Assembly (NCBI GenBank): GCA_021292165.1
Contig: CM037876.1
Location: 204,931,200 to 204,995,199, forward strand
DNA length: 64,000 nt
Source: Shinisaurus crocodilurus
Lineage: Eukaryota; Chordata; Lepidosauria; Squamata; Shinisauridae
Direction: 5' to 3'
Of this stretch, positions 21,334-32,010 are shown one piece after another. Both the position numbers and the translations under genes were made by a program. Below the pieces are notes generated by a model that worked only from the letters and a program-made list of their open reading frames with translations, ran no database searches and had not been told where the DNA came from. Every line of letters begins with the position of its first letter. Position 1 is the first letter of the stretch.

Positions 21334-23464
21334 GTAAGTCATCCAATCCTACACATCCCTTTGTAATAGCTCAAGCATTGCTCTCATTGCATCACCATCT
21401 TTGCATCAATAGATGTACCTGCAGGATGAGTTGGCTATTGTTGAAGGTTTTAACTGTTGCCTGTTGTATACGTAGCTACTCTTTGAGAAGGGGTAGCATT
21501 TTTCATGACCCTGTCATCAAGTTCTGCTAGTTTGCGAGGACATTCACAGTTCTCTCTCTCTTCTAGGTTATGGATTGCAAGGCTCATGGTAGCCTTCATC
21601 TATTTCTCAAGGTGTGAAATGTAGCTTCATATATACTATGAATATCCCTCAGAGTTTGAAAGCAAAGTTTTTAAAAAATAAAAATATTTTTGTGGCCATT
21701 GGTATTTTCCAGGAGCCAAACTGTGTCTGCAGAGGCGAGCCAAATTCTCTTGTCGGTAAGATGCTGGATTAAGAGCAGTACTGTAACTTCACTTACAAAT
21801 TATATGACTCAGGGTCAGTGGAAGAAGTCTGTCCTACAGTATGGAGTTGTAGTATATAAATGATGCTGTGGCATTCCATTTGGAACTCTAATGTTATCAT
21901 AAAAAGGATCTCTGTAGAACAGTGTGTAATATATAAACAGGGGAGCAACAGGCTATTTTACAGTCTGGAATGCAGAATGTAAACAGTGGAAACACAAGTC
22001 CAGAGGAAAACCCCCTATTTAAAAGAAGCAATGCCTTTTACAAATGATGGAAACACTGGGTCAGTGTAGGCTCTCTTCCAAGCAATAGTGCAATATATGT
22101 GAAAAAAAGATTGTAAGCAGGGGTGCATTAAGCTCTTTTCATCTGAGCACCCTTTGGAACTGCATTTCTGGATGCTGGATAGCTGGAAAGTCACCTTATT
22201 GCCTTTAGTAAGTCAATATGCTTCCCCAATATGGTTGCCAACTTTTGATTTAAAAAATGCTGGTCCTCAGGCAAAGCCTGGAAAGGCACAGTGCAGCCAG
22301 GGTAAGCTGGGGGATTAAAGACAGACTGCAGTGAATTCTGACTGGTTATGGAGGTGGGCAAATAGCAAACAAACTTTGTCAGGTTAGTTCTGTTCACTGG
22401 TTTTTAAGACTCTGATATTGTTTTCCAGAAAGCATTTTTACTGGTTGGACCAGTAAAACAATGTATAGGGTGGCTGGGTATCCTCTTTTACAGAGGGCTG
22501 TCCTTTCCAATTCCAGTTTAAAGATAATGAACCATAAGAACTGTTGTCCACCAACATTTAGTACCTGAACAGGCAGGCACACAGGTCGCCTGTCACCCAC
22601 AATATGGTGAGATGTACTGTATTTCTGTTTAAATTATAATAACTATTGCTAAATTTGCATTTATACATATAAATATGTTCAAATGTTATGCAAATCACTG
22701 CCTTTTTTGGTGATTCATAAGCGGCCACCCTAACAGTTGACAATACTATTCCTAAGAGATTACCCCTGGAGGTAGAAATGCCTTTGTGCTGCATTGAGGC
22801 TCAAACTATGTCAGTTGTCTTCAGATCATAAATTTCAGGGGTGGGGTGTGGAGGCAGGGGAGTACAACACAGACATAAAAATCAGACATTGCTATTTGGC
22901 AATATTTGTTCCTATCCATGGTTTATAAAGATTTTTCATTACCTACAACTGTAATAATAAACATTTAAAAATTAACTAAAACTAAGCATGAAAAACAGAT
23001 ATATCATCCCTTTGGCTGGTAAAAAAAATATTGGGAAGAAAAGAGACCACTCACTATTATGTTCCTGTTCTTACTGTCATGGACCTTTGCAGAATGATTG
23101 AAAATCCAGTTTTCTGTTCTCAATCAGGCAAGCAGAAAGATAAGGACCAACATAGAAGTTAAAGGGGAAATAAGAGGTGGAAAGGAGGGAACGGGGTGGT
23201 GGTAAGGTTTTTTGTGTTAATTGGGCAAATAGTCAGACTACCTACCAGGTTATATCAGTTGTTGTTTTGGGGCAATATTGCTGTAATCAAATTATTGTAA
23301 TCTAGTCTAAATCACATCAGGCCAGATCTCAGGTAAAATGGAGTGCAAGTTGCACAATCAGAAATGTAAATCACTTTCAATGCAGTTTGACTGCCAGTGC
23401 CAAGTTTGTCTTACATGGACATCTATGGTACTCTATAAAGAATATAATTCAGAGTAGAAGGAAT
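21334..23464. other. Unassigned sequence
   Basis: No recognised element, gene or RNA in about 2.1 kb. Composition is AT-moderate with no strong repeats. Confidence 0.5.
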
Positions 23465-24035
23465 CCTATTCATTTATTCACTTCATTTCTATACTGCCCA
23501 GTAGCTGAAGCTCTCTGGGTGGTTCACAAAATATAAGAACATAACAAAATATAACATAAAAACCTAGCGTGGTATCCAGTGCTATCGCTCCACTTACTCC
23601 ATTGACATAGTGCTTGCGTGACCTCTAGCACTATGCCAATAGCATAAGCAGGCACAACAGGTTTCCCCAGAAACCCCATTGCGCCAGCATACGTTATTGG
23701 CGTAGTGCTAGATGTCACTTATGCTAGTACTATGTCAATGATGTAAGCAGAGTGACAGTGTTGGATACTGCCCCTAAAAAATAAGAAGTTAAAACAACTA
23801 TAGAATACAACCTAGGGAGGTTTGGCTATTGGGTGGTATAGAAATGTAATAAATAATAAAACCAAAATAAAACCAACAGCACTGCAAAGCTCTAAATAAC
23901 ACAAACACAGGGTTGTTTTTAAAAAATTAAAGATGAAAAGGCCCAGGGCAATAAAAAAGGTCTTCACCTAGTGCCCAAGTGTAGGCACCAGGTGAACCTC
24001 CCTGGAGAGGGCATTCTATGATCAGATCTGAAGTA
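23465..24035 (-). mobile_element. L2-type LINE 3' region, minus strand, interrupted
   Basis: The low-coordinate end carries the minus-strand 3' UTR landmark (complement of ATTTCTATACTGCCCAGTAG and AGCTCTCTGGGTGGTTCAC), as at 12.0 kb. At 23945-24030, CCCAGGGCAATAAAAAAGG and ACCAGGTGAACCTCC resemble the coding-end complement. A palindromic MITE (23568-23772) splits it. A plus-oriented copy of the same tail (GGCTATTGGGTGGTATAGAA) sits at about 23826-23850, so two tails lie head to head. Confidence 0.6.
23568..23772. mobile_element. 205-bp palindromic MITE
   Basis: The left arm (23568-23642) and right arm (23690-23772) are imperfect inverted copies: GGTATCCAGTGCTATCGCTC corresponds to the complement of the right end GTGACAGTGTTGGATACTGCC, and TCTAGCACTATGCCAATAGC to the complement of GTTATTGGCGTAGTGCTAGA. 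It lies within an L2-type LINE tail. Superfamily not determined because no clean target duplication is visible. Confidence 0.75.
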
Positions 24036-25206
24036 AATAGGCTATTAAAAACTTGTATATCAGAGTGCGTGAAGTACTTTTAAAAATCAATCTTTCTTCC
24101 AGTCAAGAATCCCTTTGCTACTTTCCTTCCTTATTGTTTTTCATTTGTTTCAGGGCTCATGGAGTATATTAGGCCAGTGCATTAATTGCCCACTAAACCA
24201 ACATCTCTATTCCACCTTCCAACATCTTCAATATTATGTGACGCAGTAACTTTCTTATAGGCAAACTAGGGTGTGTGTGTGTATGTGTGTATTTGTATAT
24301 ATTTCAAGCTTTTTCATTCACCACACTCCCTCCATAAGCAGTTTGGCCTGTGATCTAAATCCAAAATTAATAGGAAGGCTCAAGATTCACAATCCACAGG
24401 TGTTTTCACTCTAAATGGTAGGTGATCAAACTCCTATGGGGAAAGGTGCCATTTTCCATGGAGCACATTTGGCAGGTAACCTGCTGGTGATGTCAAGAAA
24501 ATTAATCATCTCAGTATGTGGAGCCAAATAAAGCAGATAACCATTTAGGAAAGAAAATACCAAATAACTCAATCCACTGATTCACTTTGTTCTGGAAATC
24601 CCCAATGTCTTAGGTTTCTAATCCTGGCCTTGTTTTGCACTTCTTTCCCACTCCTTTTTGAAGAGCCCCTTTGTCTTTAAGTGCAACTATAACTGAACTG
24701 TCATAGCCAGAGGAAGTATTTTTCCAAGTCCACAGCTGTATCGTCCAAGCCCATTCCTGGAATTAACTTAATCTTACCCTGAAATAGGGGCAAAGAGGTG
24801 AAAACTGGACTCATCTATTAGTGACTGACTCCAGCCTCCCAGAAATCACCTCTCTTGAGCCTTCTAATCCTGAATCCAGATGTGTTCTGCTAGATGAAGC
24901 AGAGGCGAACACCTTGGCAGCACCTTTGTTGCCCTAGATTGGTGGTTAGAAAACCAAGCAAACAAACACAAACAAATAGTGTTCTATCTCAGAACCATGC
25001 TTTTACATTATCATTTTAAAAACCCCAGCAACTCTTCTAATATATTCTTAACAAGAAAGCAATTGAGTAAGAGGGAGGGTTTCTGCAACACTTAAGCATC
25101 AATATAAGGACATTGTGGCAAAGACAAGCTCATATATACAAACCACTTCACTATTAATGCATACATGATAGCCATGTTGTCCTGGAAATGGTCTGAAGTC
25201 CATGTA
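24036..25206. other. Unassigned sequence with a short (TG)n tract
   Basis: No recognised element. A (GT)n-like tract occurs at 24271-24296. Confidence 0.5.
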
Positions 25207-25399
25207 TGAAGATTAAGTGTGTCTGGTCCTCTTAAGCAGTGCTTAGATGAGAGACCACCAAATGAAAGCCACTCTGAGCACCTTGGAGGAAGGGCAAAGT
25301 ATATGTATAACAAACAAATACTGATAATGTAAGCCGCCTTGGGTTCCTTGCAAGAAAAAAGGTGGGGTATAAATATAATAAATAAATAAATAAATAAAG
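25207..25399 (+). mobile_element. 5S rRNA-derived SINE with Bov-B-like tail (5S-Sauria type)
   Basis: The head retains a decayed 5S sequence (GCTTAGATGAGAGACCACCA against the 5S box C region), preceded by a diverged box A region. The tail is GTAAGCCGCCTTGGGTTCC followed by GGTGGGGTATAAATATAATA and AAATAAATAAAT, identical in kind to the Sauria SINE tails here and thus Bov-B-derived. It has the same head type as the 14.4, 20.2 and 42.6 kb SINEs but a different LINE partner. Confidence 0.72.
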
Positions 25400-25653
25400 T
25401 TTGCAGCAAGGACTTTAATGAAAGAGGGCACAGGAAGGAGTTGTCCTCCTCTCCTCACCTCACCAGGTTTCATGGGAAGAAACTGACTATTGTCAAACCT
25501 CTCCCCACTATGTCTCCTCTCATCTGGGACTCTTGGACATAACTAGGAAGATCAGCCTTCCTGCACCTGGGAGAGCTTCCTCATTTTCTTTGTCTGTCTG
25601 TAAATTCTGGTTTCAAATTAGTTCCCTCTAGTATACGATTTTCTACTGTGAAG

Positions 25654-26084
25654 TAGGGATGGATGATGAATCCATCAGTTTTGGTTTCTCTCAAGTTTCT
25701 CATTTTACTAACCTTAAATTCTGTTCTTCTCATACTTTGAGAATTTTTCCAGTCTTAAAGTTTGGTTCATCCTGAATTTTGAGAATTTTAAAAAAATTGT
25801 TAACATAAAAATTCATAAGCATTTTTGTGCACATTTCTCCTAATACATGCATTTTTGCCTAACATACACAATTTTGCAAGCAATGTTCCTAATATAATGC
25901 ATTTTTGAATGTTGTTTTCCCTTATACACATTTTTCTATGCATTCGTTGATTGGAGAATCACAACATTTGGGCAAGTGCAAATTTCAAAGGATAATTGAG
26001 TTTCAGTTTGCATAGCGGTTTGAAAATATGAAATTGGGTAAGTTTGTAAAAACTGGAACTGAAGACATTTCTCCTCCATCCCTA
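25654..26084. mobile_element. hAT-like element with periodic interior
   Basis: The left end TAGGGATGGATGATGAAT and right end CTCCTCCATCCCTA are short inverted copies. The interior repeats a theme of CATTTTTG and CTAATA every 35-40 bases at about 25790-25945. A related partial copy, with TGCATACATTTT motifs and the right end CACCATCCCTA, lies at about 38520-38772. Flanking duplication is not convincing. Confidence 0.5.
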
Positions 26085-26197
26085 CGAAGCACTGAAGAAT
26101 TCACATTCCCATTGAAATGAAAATTATGAGAGGGCCAGGCAGGATACACAATCAGTGAGAGCAGTATCCAAAATATTGTCTTGCAGACCCATTAGAA

Positions 26198-26314
26198 CAG
26201 TGGTTTCCAAACTTGTGTCCCCAGATGTTTTTGGCCTACAACTCCCAGCATGGCTGGGGCATGCTGGGAGTTGTAGGCCAAAAACATCTGGGGACACAAG
26301 TTTGGAAACCACTG
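26198..26314. mobile_element. Perfectly palindromic hAT MITE
   Basis: Two 55-base arms, identical as inverted copies with no mismatch by eye, separated by 7 bases. Ends are CAGTGGTTTCC and its complement. A perfect 8-bp duplication CATTAGAA lies at 26190-26197 and 26315-26322. Each arm contains CCTACAACTCCCAGCATG. An RNA from either strand would form a 55-bp hairpin with a 7-base loop. Confidence 0.93.
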
Positions 26315-26322
26315 CATTAGAA

Positions 26323-26998
26323 GGATATTTTATGCTGGATAACTCCTGGTTCTTGGTCACCCTCTGTAGCTCCATGCAGAATCCCCTCCATTTGATAGGG
26401 GCTGTTGGATTAGGATATGTAGAACCAGTTTTCCTACAACGATTATGTACTTCAATGAAGATCTTGTATGAGTCCTATATTTCTTGAGAAGGATCTCCTG
26501 ACATTCTGCAAGGGTTGAGCCAATGAAACTGTATAGGTTAATGATGTGCTTCAGAACCAGAAATAAAAAGTTTTTTTGTTTTTGTTTTTTTTCAAAATTC
26601 AGAGAAGTAGAGAAGATAGATCGGCCAAGGTATGAGTGAACATCGCTCACTAGAAGTGAGGTAGTGGTAGCAGACCTCCTCCCTTGACAAATGAGGTGAT
26701 CTGATGTGATGTGTCTAAAGGACATATTTTCCTGCTATTCTGAGACACAATGCTTTTAATACAGATTGGGAATGCTTTCAGATTATACTTTTATCATGTC
26801 ATTGCCATGCCTCATTCACATAAATGTATGAGGGGTCTTGATGTCATCATCACCTCCCCCTTGTAACCATCCCATGCTTTCTCACCGAAAAATACAGAAT
26901 AGCTGCACAATGCCTTCTAATCAGAACAGAAGAGCCCTCCATCTGGAAGCATCTGAAGTGGCCCATAGCATAGGCACAGATTGAGTTAGGGATTGACC
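26323..26998. other. Unassigned sequence
   Basis: No recognised element. The 122-codon minus-strand frame at 26357-26725 looks incidental: it has no domain and partly consists of low-complexity K/N runs. Confidence 0.45.
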
Positions 26999-27006
26999 AT
27001 TTAAAG

Positions 27007-27142
27007 CAGGGCTCTCCAACCTTGGGTCCCCAGATGTTGCTGGACTACAGCTCCCAGAATCCCTTGCCATTAGCCATGCTGGCTGGGTATGCTGGGAGCT
27101 GTAGGCCAGCAACATCTGAGGACCCAAGGTTGGAGAGCCCTG
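27007..27142. mobile_element. Palindromic hAT MITE
   Basis: Ends CAGGGCTCTCCAACCTTGGG and its complement; arms of about 58 bases with few mismatches. A perfect 8-bp duplication ATTTAAAG lies at 26999-27006 and 27143-27150. Each arm has an ACTACAGCTCCCAGAAT-like motif. Confidence 0.93.
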
Positions 27143-27219
27143 ATTTAAAGGAATAATTATCTTTCTTCCCTTGTGTTCAACCACTGCTTCAGCCTCTGCA
27201 CAAGGCAGCCCTGCAGCCC

Positions 27220-27288
27220 CACTCAGAAATAAAGTTGCACTGTGTTCAATGGAGCTCATCCACAGGTAAGTGTATATATGATTGCAGC
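27220..27288. repeat. Short palindromic dispersed repeat, copy 3 (partial)
   Basis: Contains GTGTTCAATGGAGCTCATCC then GTATATATGATTGCAGCC; the left end is truncated. Confidence 0.55.
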
Positions 27289-27290
27289 CC

Positions 27291-28559
27291 TCGTTTCTGT
27301 ACAAACATAATGCATAGCTGCTGTTCCAGATCCTCTGCTCCAGCTTTCTCTGTGCTGGCTTTGTTAAAATGTTCTTTTATTTAGCTTACATTTAACATAC
27401 ATGTTAAATCCACTTTCCTTACAGAACAATTCATCTCATTCTTTTAATTGTCTTTAGTTTCCCTGAGTGTAGCTTCCACCCTTCCCCACTGACTCTAAAT
27501 AGCTGTAGGCAGAATATGCACCATTCTGTGCTGTACATGTTGTCTGGAAGCTTGCTATTGATTCAATGGCTTGCTGTGAATGACAGAGAGATCCATGCTA
27601 CAGGGAACAAGGGTGTTAAGGATGGAGGAGGCAGTGGGGTATGAGCAAACACATTGTTCTAGGCCACTGATGCTCATTCTCTCCATGGCAAGAAAGAAAA
27701 CAAGAGAGGAATGAGAGTGGGAGAGAGAAGCAAAACAGACTGTCTTGCCAGAAAGGAGGTGAAATTATGTCTCAAGAATTGTGGCTCTCAGAACATGGCC
27801 AGAAACACGGCATTGCACAGGCATGACTTCACTTGTTTCCATAGAAGTGCTTTCTCCCATTTCTTTTGTCTGTAACTGAGAAATGCATGAGCTCATCTCC
27901 TTGGAGCAGGAAATGAGAAAAGCGATAGAGAAACTAATTTTTTGGATACATTTTGATACCCCAACTATCTATAAAATTTAAAAATGGCTAGAGATTTCCA
28001 TGTGAGCAGGCTGATGAATCACCTTCCAGGAAATAGCCAGTGCATCTCAGACGGCTGTTGTTTTACACCCATTCTCTCTTCAGTTCAAACACACTACACA
28101 TTCTACCCACCCGATAATTGCCTTGTTAAGTGGTGATACTGGAGCAACATCTGTCTTCCCAGATAAGTTATTTGTTTCCTGTTCCATGTGCCTTTATTTA
28201 TTAACAACACACACACACACCTGAGAAAGGTCTCTTTCGAAGCTAACCTCTATTGGCCTTGTCTTAAATCCTAAAGTGATGCTAGGCCCAACTTCTAGGT
28301 CCTGATTGGTCAAGAGGACCAAAGGCAGTTTCCCCCTCAAAAGCATTTTTTTTTTTTTTTAAGAAAAAAGAGAGGCTTTTCCTATGGTGTGTGTCAAAAA
28401 TCACTCACCTAAGGAAAATGCTGCCCATCATGCCTCCTTTCCAGTTGTGTGTATATGAATGCTGATTTCTTAGTTCTTAGCTTAATGACTCTCTAAAAGT
28501 CTTTAAGGACAGGTTAGCCAACTACCACCAATGCTGTGTCAGAGTAGAGAACTAAGAAT
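27291..28559. other. Mostly unassigned sequence
   Basis: Bases 27580-27645 are the partner of the block copied at 29031-29105. A short (AC)n run at 28205-28221 is followed by CTGAGAAAGGTCTCTTTCGA, a repeat tail of the same layout as at 20.9 kb. A T-run occurs at 28347-28361. Confidence 0.45.
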
Positions 28560-28690
28560 AATATATTCCTCTTAAATTTTCTTTGTTGATATTGTTGACA
28601 TTGAATGTTAGTGTTTTATACTGTAAACCGCCATGGGAAGACTATGGTGTTGAAAGGTGCTAAGAAATATATTGAATTAAATAACATTTC
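28560..28690 (+). mobile_element. LINE 3' tail, L2-like
   Basis: TTTTATACTGTAAACCGCC followed by GGTGTTGAAAGGTGCTAAGA and ATATTGAATTAAAT resembles an L2-type 3' UTR end in plus orientation. No coding part is attached. Confidence 0.4.
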
Positions 28691-29030
28691 TTGAATTACC
28701 TGCATTTGCTGATGCCTTTTTAACTGTGTTTTACCAATAAAAATACTTGTTTGTTGATGTTAAAATCTCTGTACTTGTATAACTCTGTAAATTCAAGTAT
28801 AATCCCATGTGCCTAGATCAGGGGTAGGTAACACGCAGCCCTCTTTCTCTCTGTATGTATTTGGCTTCAGTAGATTGATAGTACATGTTGCTATATTATG
28901 CTGTGTTACAATACTTTTCACAAAACTTCTAGCTTTCATTTTTGTAAATGGATGGAACTTTCTAATCCAGATGTCCTTCCCCACCTTTAAACACAACCAG
29001 AACATTAACTGGAAACTAATTCCACAGTGG

Positions 29031-29206
29031 ATGACAGAGAGATCCATGCTACAGGGAACAAGGGTGTTAAGGATGAAGGAGGCAGTGGGGTTACTGGGGT
29101 ATGAGTGGATGTACTTTTTAAAATCTTTCTGCTTCCTTTCAAGAAGCAAGAGCTGTTAGTTAGGCTGGACAGATCAATTTTTAAAATCTTTCTGCTTCTC
29201 TTTCCT
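29031..29206. other. Patchwork of copied local segments
   Basis: Bases 29031-29105 match 27580-27645 with one substitution and an inserted ten-base partial repeat. Bases 29136-29181 match 32221-32266 over 46 bases. Bases 29112-29140 and 29177-29206 are near copies of each other around TTTTTAAAATCTTTCTGCTT. Three unrelated copied pieces are thus joined within 176 bases. Confidence 0.8.
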
Positions 29207-29239
29207 AAGCCCAATTGCATTTTATTTGCCTGACACTTA

Positions 29240-30001
29240 TTGAAAGATCTCATTCAGTATCAACAGCATGATAGGCTGGAGCGCTGGGCCGAAAACAACA
29301 GAATGAAATTTAATAGGGATAAATGCCAAGTGCTGCACCTAGGGAGAGGAAACCAAATGCAGAGTTACAGAATGGGGGATACTTGGCTCAACAATACTAC
29401 AAGTGAGAAGGATCTTGGAATTGTGGTAGATCACAAACTGAATATGAGCCAGCAATGCGATGTGGCTGCAAAGAAGGCAAATGCAATTTTGGGCTGTATT
29501 AATAGAAGTATAGCTTCCAAATCGCGGGAAGTGATAATTCCCCTTTACTCGGCACTGGTTAGGCCTCATCTTGAGTACTGCGTCCAGTTCTGGGCACCAC
29601 ACTTTCAGAAGGATGTAGACAAACTGGAGAGGGTTCAGAGGAGGGCAACAAAGATGATAAAGGGACTGGAAACAAGGCCCTATGAGGAGAGACTGAAAGA
29701 ACTGGGCATGTTTAGCCTTCAGAAGAGGAGACTGAGGGGAGATATGATCGCACTCTTCCAGTATTTGAAGGGATGTCACACAGAGGAGGGCAAAGATCTC
29801 TTCTCGATCATCCCAGTTTGCAGGACACGGAATAATGGGCTCAAGTTACAGGAACCTAGATTCCACCTAAACATCAGGAAAAATTTCCTGACTGTCAGAG
29901 CAATAAGACAATGGAATCAACTACCTAGGGAGGTTGTGGGCTCTCCCACTCTGGAGGCATTCAAGGTGCAGCTGGACAGCCATCTGTCAGGGATGCTTTG
30001 A
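29240..30001 (+). pseudogene. CR1 LINE ORF2, C-terminal 253 codons
   Basis: An uninterrupted frame covering the end of a CR1 ORF2 protein, downstream of the RT catalytic boxes. Landmarks in order: ERWAENNRMKFNRDKCQVLH (RT thumb-side segment), DLGIVVDHKLNMSQQC, YSALVRPHLEYCVQFWAPH, LERVQRRATKMIKGLE, and a terminal RNFLTVRAIRQWNQLPREVV. Family proteins also need an endonuclease and the YADD RT core, both absent, so this is a 5'-truncated copy, the normal outcome of LINE insertion. The open frame over 253 codons suggests it is relatively young. Confidence 0.95.
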
Positions 30002-30092
30002 CCTAGATTCCTGCATTGAGCAGGGGGTTGGACTCGATGGCCTTGTAGGCCCCTTCCAACTCTACTTTTCTATGATTCTATGATTCTATGAT
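30002..30092 (+). mobile_element. CR1 3' UTR with ATTCTATG tail
   Basis: Directly follows the stop. It contains CTGCATTGAGCAGGGGGTTG, CTTGTAGGCCCCTTCCAACT and a final run of TATGATTC units, the usual CR1 3' end. It is the sequence shared by the tails of the 5S SINEs at 14.4, 20.2 and 42.6 kb. Confidence 0.95.
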
Positions 30093-30438
30093 ATCCTGTC
30101 CCCATGTAATGGATGGGAGGGGGCTAGCCATGTTGCTTCCCTCACCTTTCAAAAATATGGACAGATGTGCACTGGAGAATATAAAGTGTACAGCATTCAA
30201 ATATTACTAATCATATAATTTTAGACAATTACCCTAAAGACCATAAAAATGTTAGGACAGCCATACTCCATCCATGCAGGTTGAAAAGTTGAAAGATGGC
30301 TTTGCACACTGAGGGGAATGCACAGCATCCAAAGAAATGTTATTAAATATTAAGGAACATTAAAAAAAGAAAACAAGATATTCACAAATCTGTCTGAAAG
30401 GGAGTGTGCTCCATCCAAGCCTGTGAGACCAGCTGACT
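30093..30438. other. Unassigned sequence
   Basis: No recognised element between the CR1 tail and the AT-rich TIR element. Confidence 0.5.
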
Positions 30439-30775
30439 AGTAGGGTGGATTGATTTAAATCAAGGCAATTTAAATCATGATTTAGATCAACAAGAAAAAA
30501 AAGTTGATTTAAATCACTGATTTAAATCACGTTTCCCACTGAAACTTTTTCATATATTTCCTGAACAATGGTGCAAATCTGACCTCTAAGCCATGTTGAT
30601 TTACAACTAAACAGAGAATTATTTTACACTTTCATTCTTACAAGCAGGCTTTGCATCTCTTTGTCTCGTATATATCTTGTATGCTTTCCTTTTTATCTAT
30701 GGAGGGAATGTCTTTAAAATATTCCCATACAGGGTCTTTCATATGACCAGTACCAATGACAATTTGAGGTTAACA

Positions 30776-30863
30776 GCACAATCCTAAACATGTCTCCTTA
30801 TAAATAAGTTCTGCTGAGTTCAACGGGGCTTACTCTCAGGTAAGTGGGTATAGAATTGTAGCG
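30776..30863. repeat. Short palindromic dispersed repeat, copy 4
   Basis: CACAATCCTAAACATGTCTCC at the left, GAGTTCAACGGGGCTTACTC in the core and GTATAGAATTGTAGC at the right. Confidence 0.65.
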
Positions 30864-31607
30864 TTAGTATGAGAATACTGGAAGATGCACACTGAACAAT
30901 TTTGTCTTCTCTTCTTTCCAGTCTTGCTCCTTTTTGCTTTACTCTGTGTTGGCCCAGCCTTGCCCTCACAAAAACAAAGTACCTTGGTAAACAAAAACGA
31001 AATGCCCATGACTGCATACCCTCCAACATTTCACAGATGAAAATAGGGACACACATGTAAATTTGTAAGAGGTATGGTTAAGCAACATAAAGGTGTGATC
31101 AAGAGGGTGTGGCCAGGCAACCAAAGGGCATGGTCAAGTACAAAAATTATTAGAGGAAACACACAAAATCTTATATATTATAATTATTACATTATATATT
31201 ATTTTATAATATTTTATAAGTGGCTTTTGTAATATTTTTTTTACCTTACTTACTTAAACCCTTAATTCTTGATATCTGGTTTTTTTCATGGTCCCCCCCC
31301 CCCCCAGTGCTTGCAGGGCAATCTCTTTTTGTTTTAAAATTGTCAGGATTGGCACAAATTCAACAGGTGACGCTTACCCACCCACCCCACAGCCCCAATA
31401 TTAAGCTTCAGAGAGAAGGGGAAGTTTCTTGCATTTCCTTCTGACACTGTAAACTCACCTGTCAGAGGCAAAGAGTCAGCTCTGTTAGGAAATAAAATCT
31501 TTGGCAATATAAAGATAGGAATCATCCCTCATTCACCTCTCCGTCAGTCCAGGCTTTCACCCAGCTTATCCCTTTCCCACAGCAACATGCAGCAGAGGCA
31601 GCAGGTA

Positions 31608-31666
31608 GCGCGCGCGTGTGCGCGTGTGTGTCTCTGTGTACGTGCGCGTGCAACGCACACACACAC
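31608..31666. repeat. Alternating purine-pyrimidine tract
   Basis: GC, GT and AC dinucleotides alternate over nearly 60 bases with short breaks (TCTCTG, AAC). Such sequence readily adopts left-handed Z-DNA. Confidence 0.8.
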
Positions 31667-31743
31667 CTCTCCTGGCCCTCCCAGCTTAGCAGCTGCTGTT
31701 CCCTGCCTGCTTACTGCAGCTGTTCAAACCTAAGCAGGGCTAT

Positions 31744-31822
31744 CTTAAAGGGGCCATGGGTAAAATTGCAGCTAAGCTTGCAGTTTTAGCTTAGCTGCAA
31801 TTTAGCCCATGGCCCCTTTAAG
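31744..31822. repeat. 34-bp inverted repeat with 11-base loop
   Basis: Arms 31744-31777 and 31789-31822 are complementary with two mismatches; the arm contains AAAGGGGCCATGGGTAAA and TTGCAGCTAAGC. It could be a MITE core or a cruciform-forming site. Confidence 0.85.
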
Positions 31823-31948
31823 TAGCTTGCAGTCGTGGGGGGCAGGGGAATTCGGGACTCTGCATGACAAAGTGAGAAGGGTGATGGCTTAAGGGTTTTC
31901 CTGACGGTCCCCAGCATTTTCGGGGCAATTGGAGACTATGTGACTGAT

Positions 31949-32010
31949 AGGTTTGATAGTTACTGTGCTGAAAAAGCAAGGTTAGGTTTGATAGTTACTG
32001 TGCTGAAAAA
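31949..32010. repeat. 35-bp tandem duplication
   Basis: The 27-base segment beginning AGGTTTGATAGTTACTGTGC is found at 31949-31975 and again at 31984-32010 without change. Confidence 0.9.

Noticed and set aside
26155..26487. 110-codon frame spanning the 26.2-kb palindrome, with a matching frame on the other strand
   Set aside because: The two frames share residues only because the DNA is palindromic.
28819..28860. CAGGGGTAGGTAACAC as the left end of a hAT
   Set aside because: It resembles the ends at 53-54 kb, but no right end or duplication was found, so no element is called.
28809..29159. 116- and 118-codon frames on opposite strands
   Set aside because: Mirror frames over the same DNA, and the interval crosses the patchwork of copied segments; not a gene.
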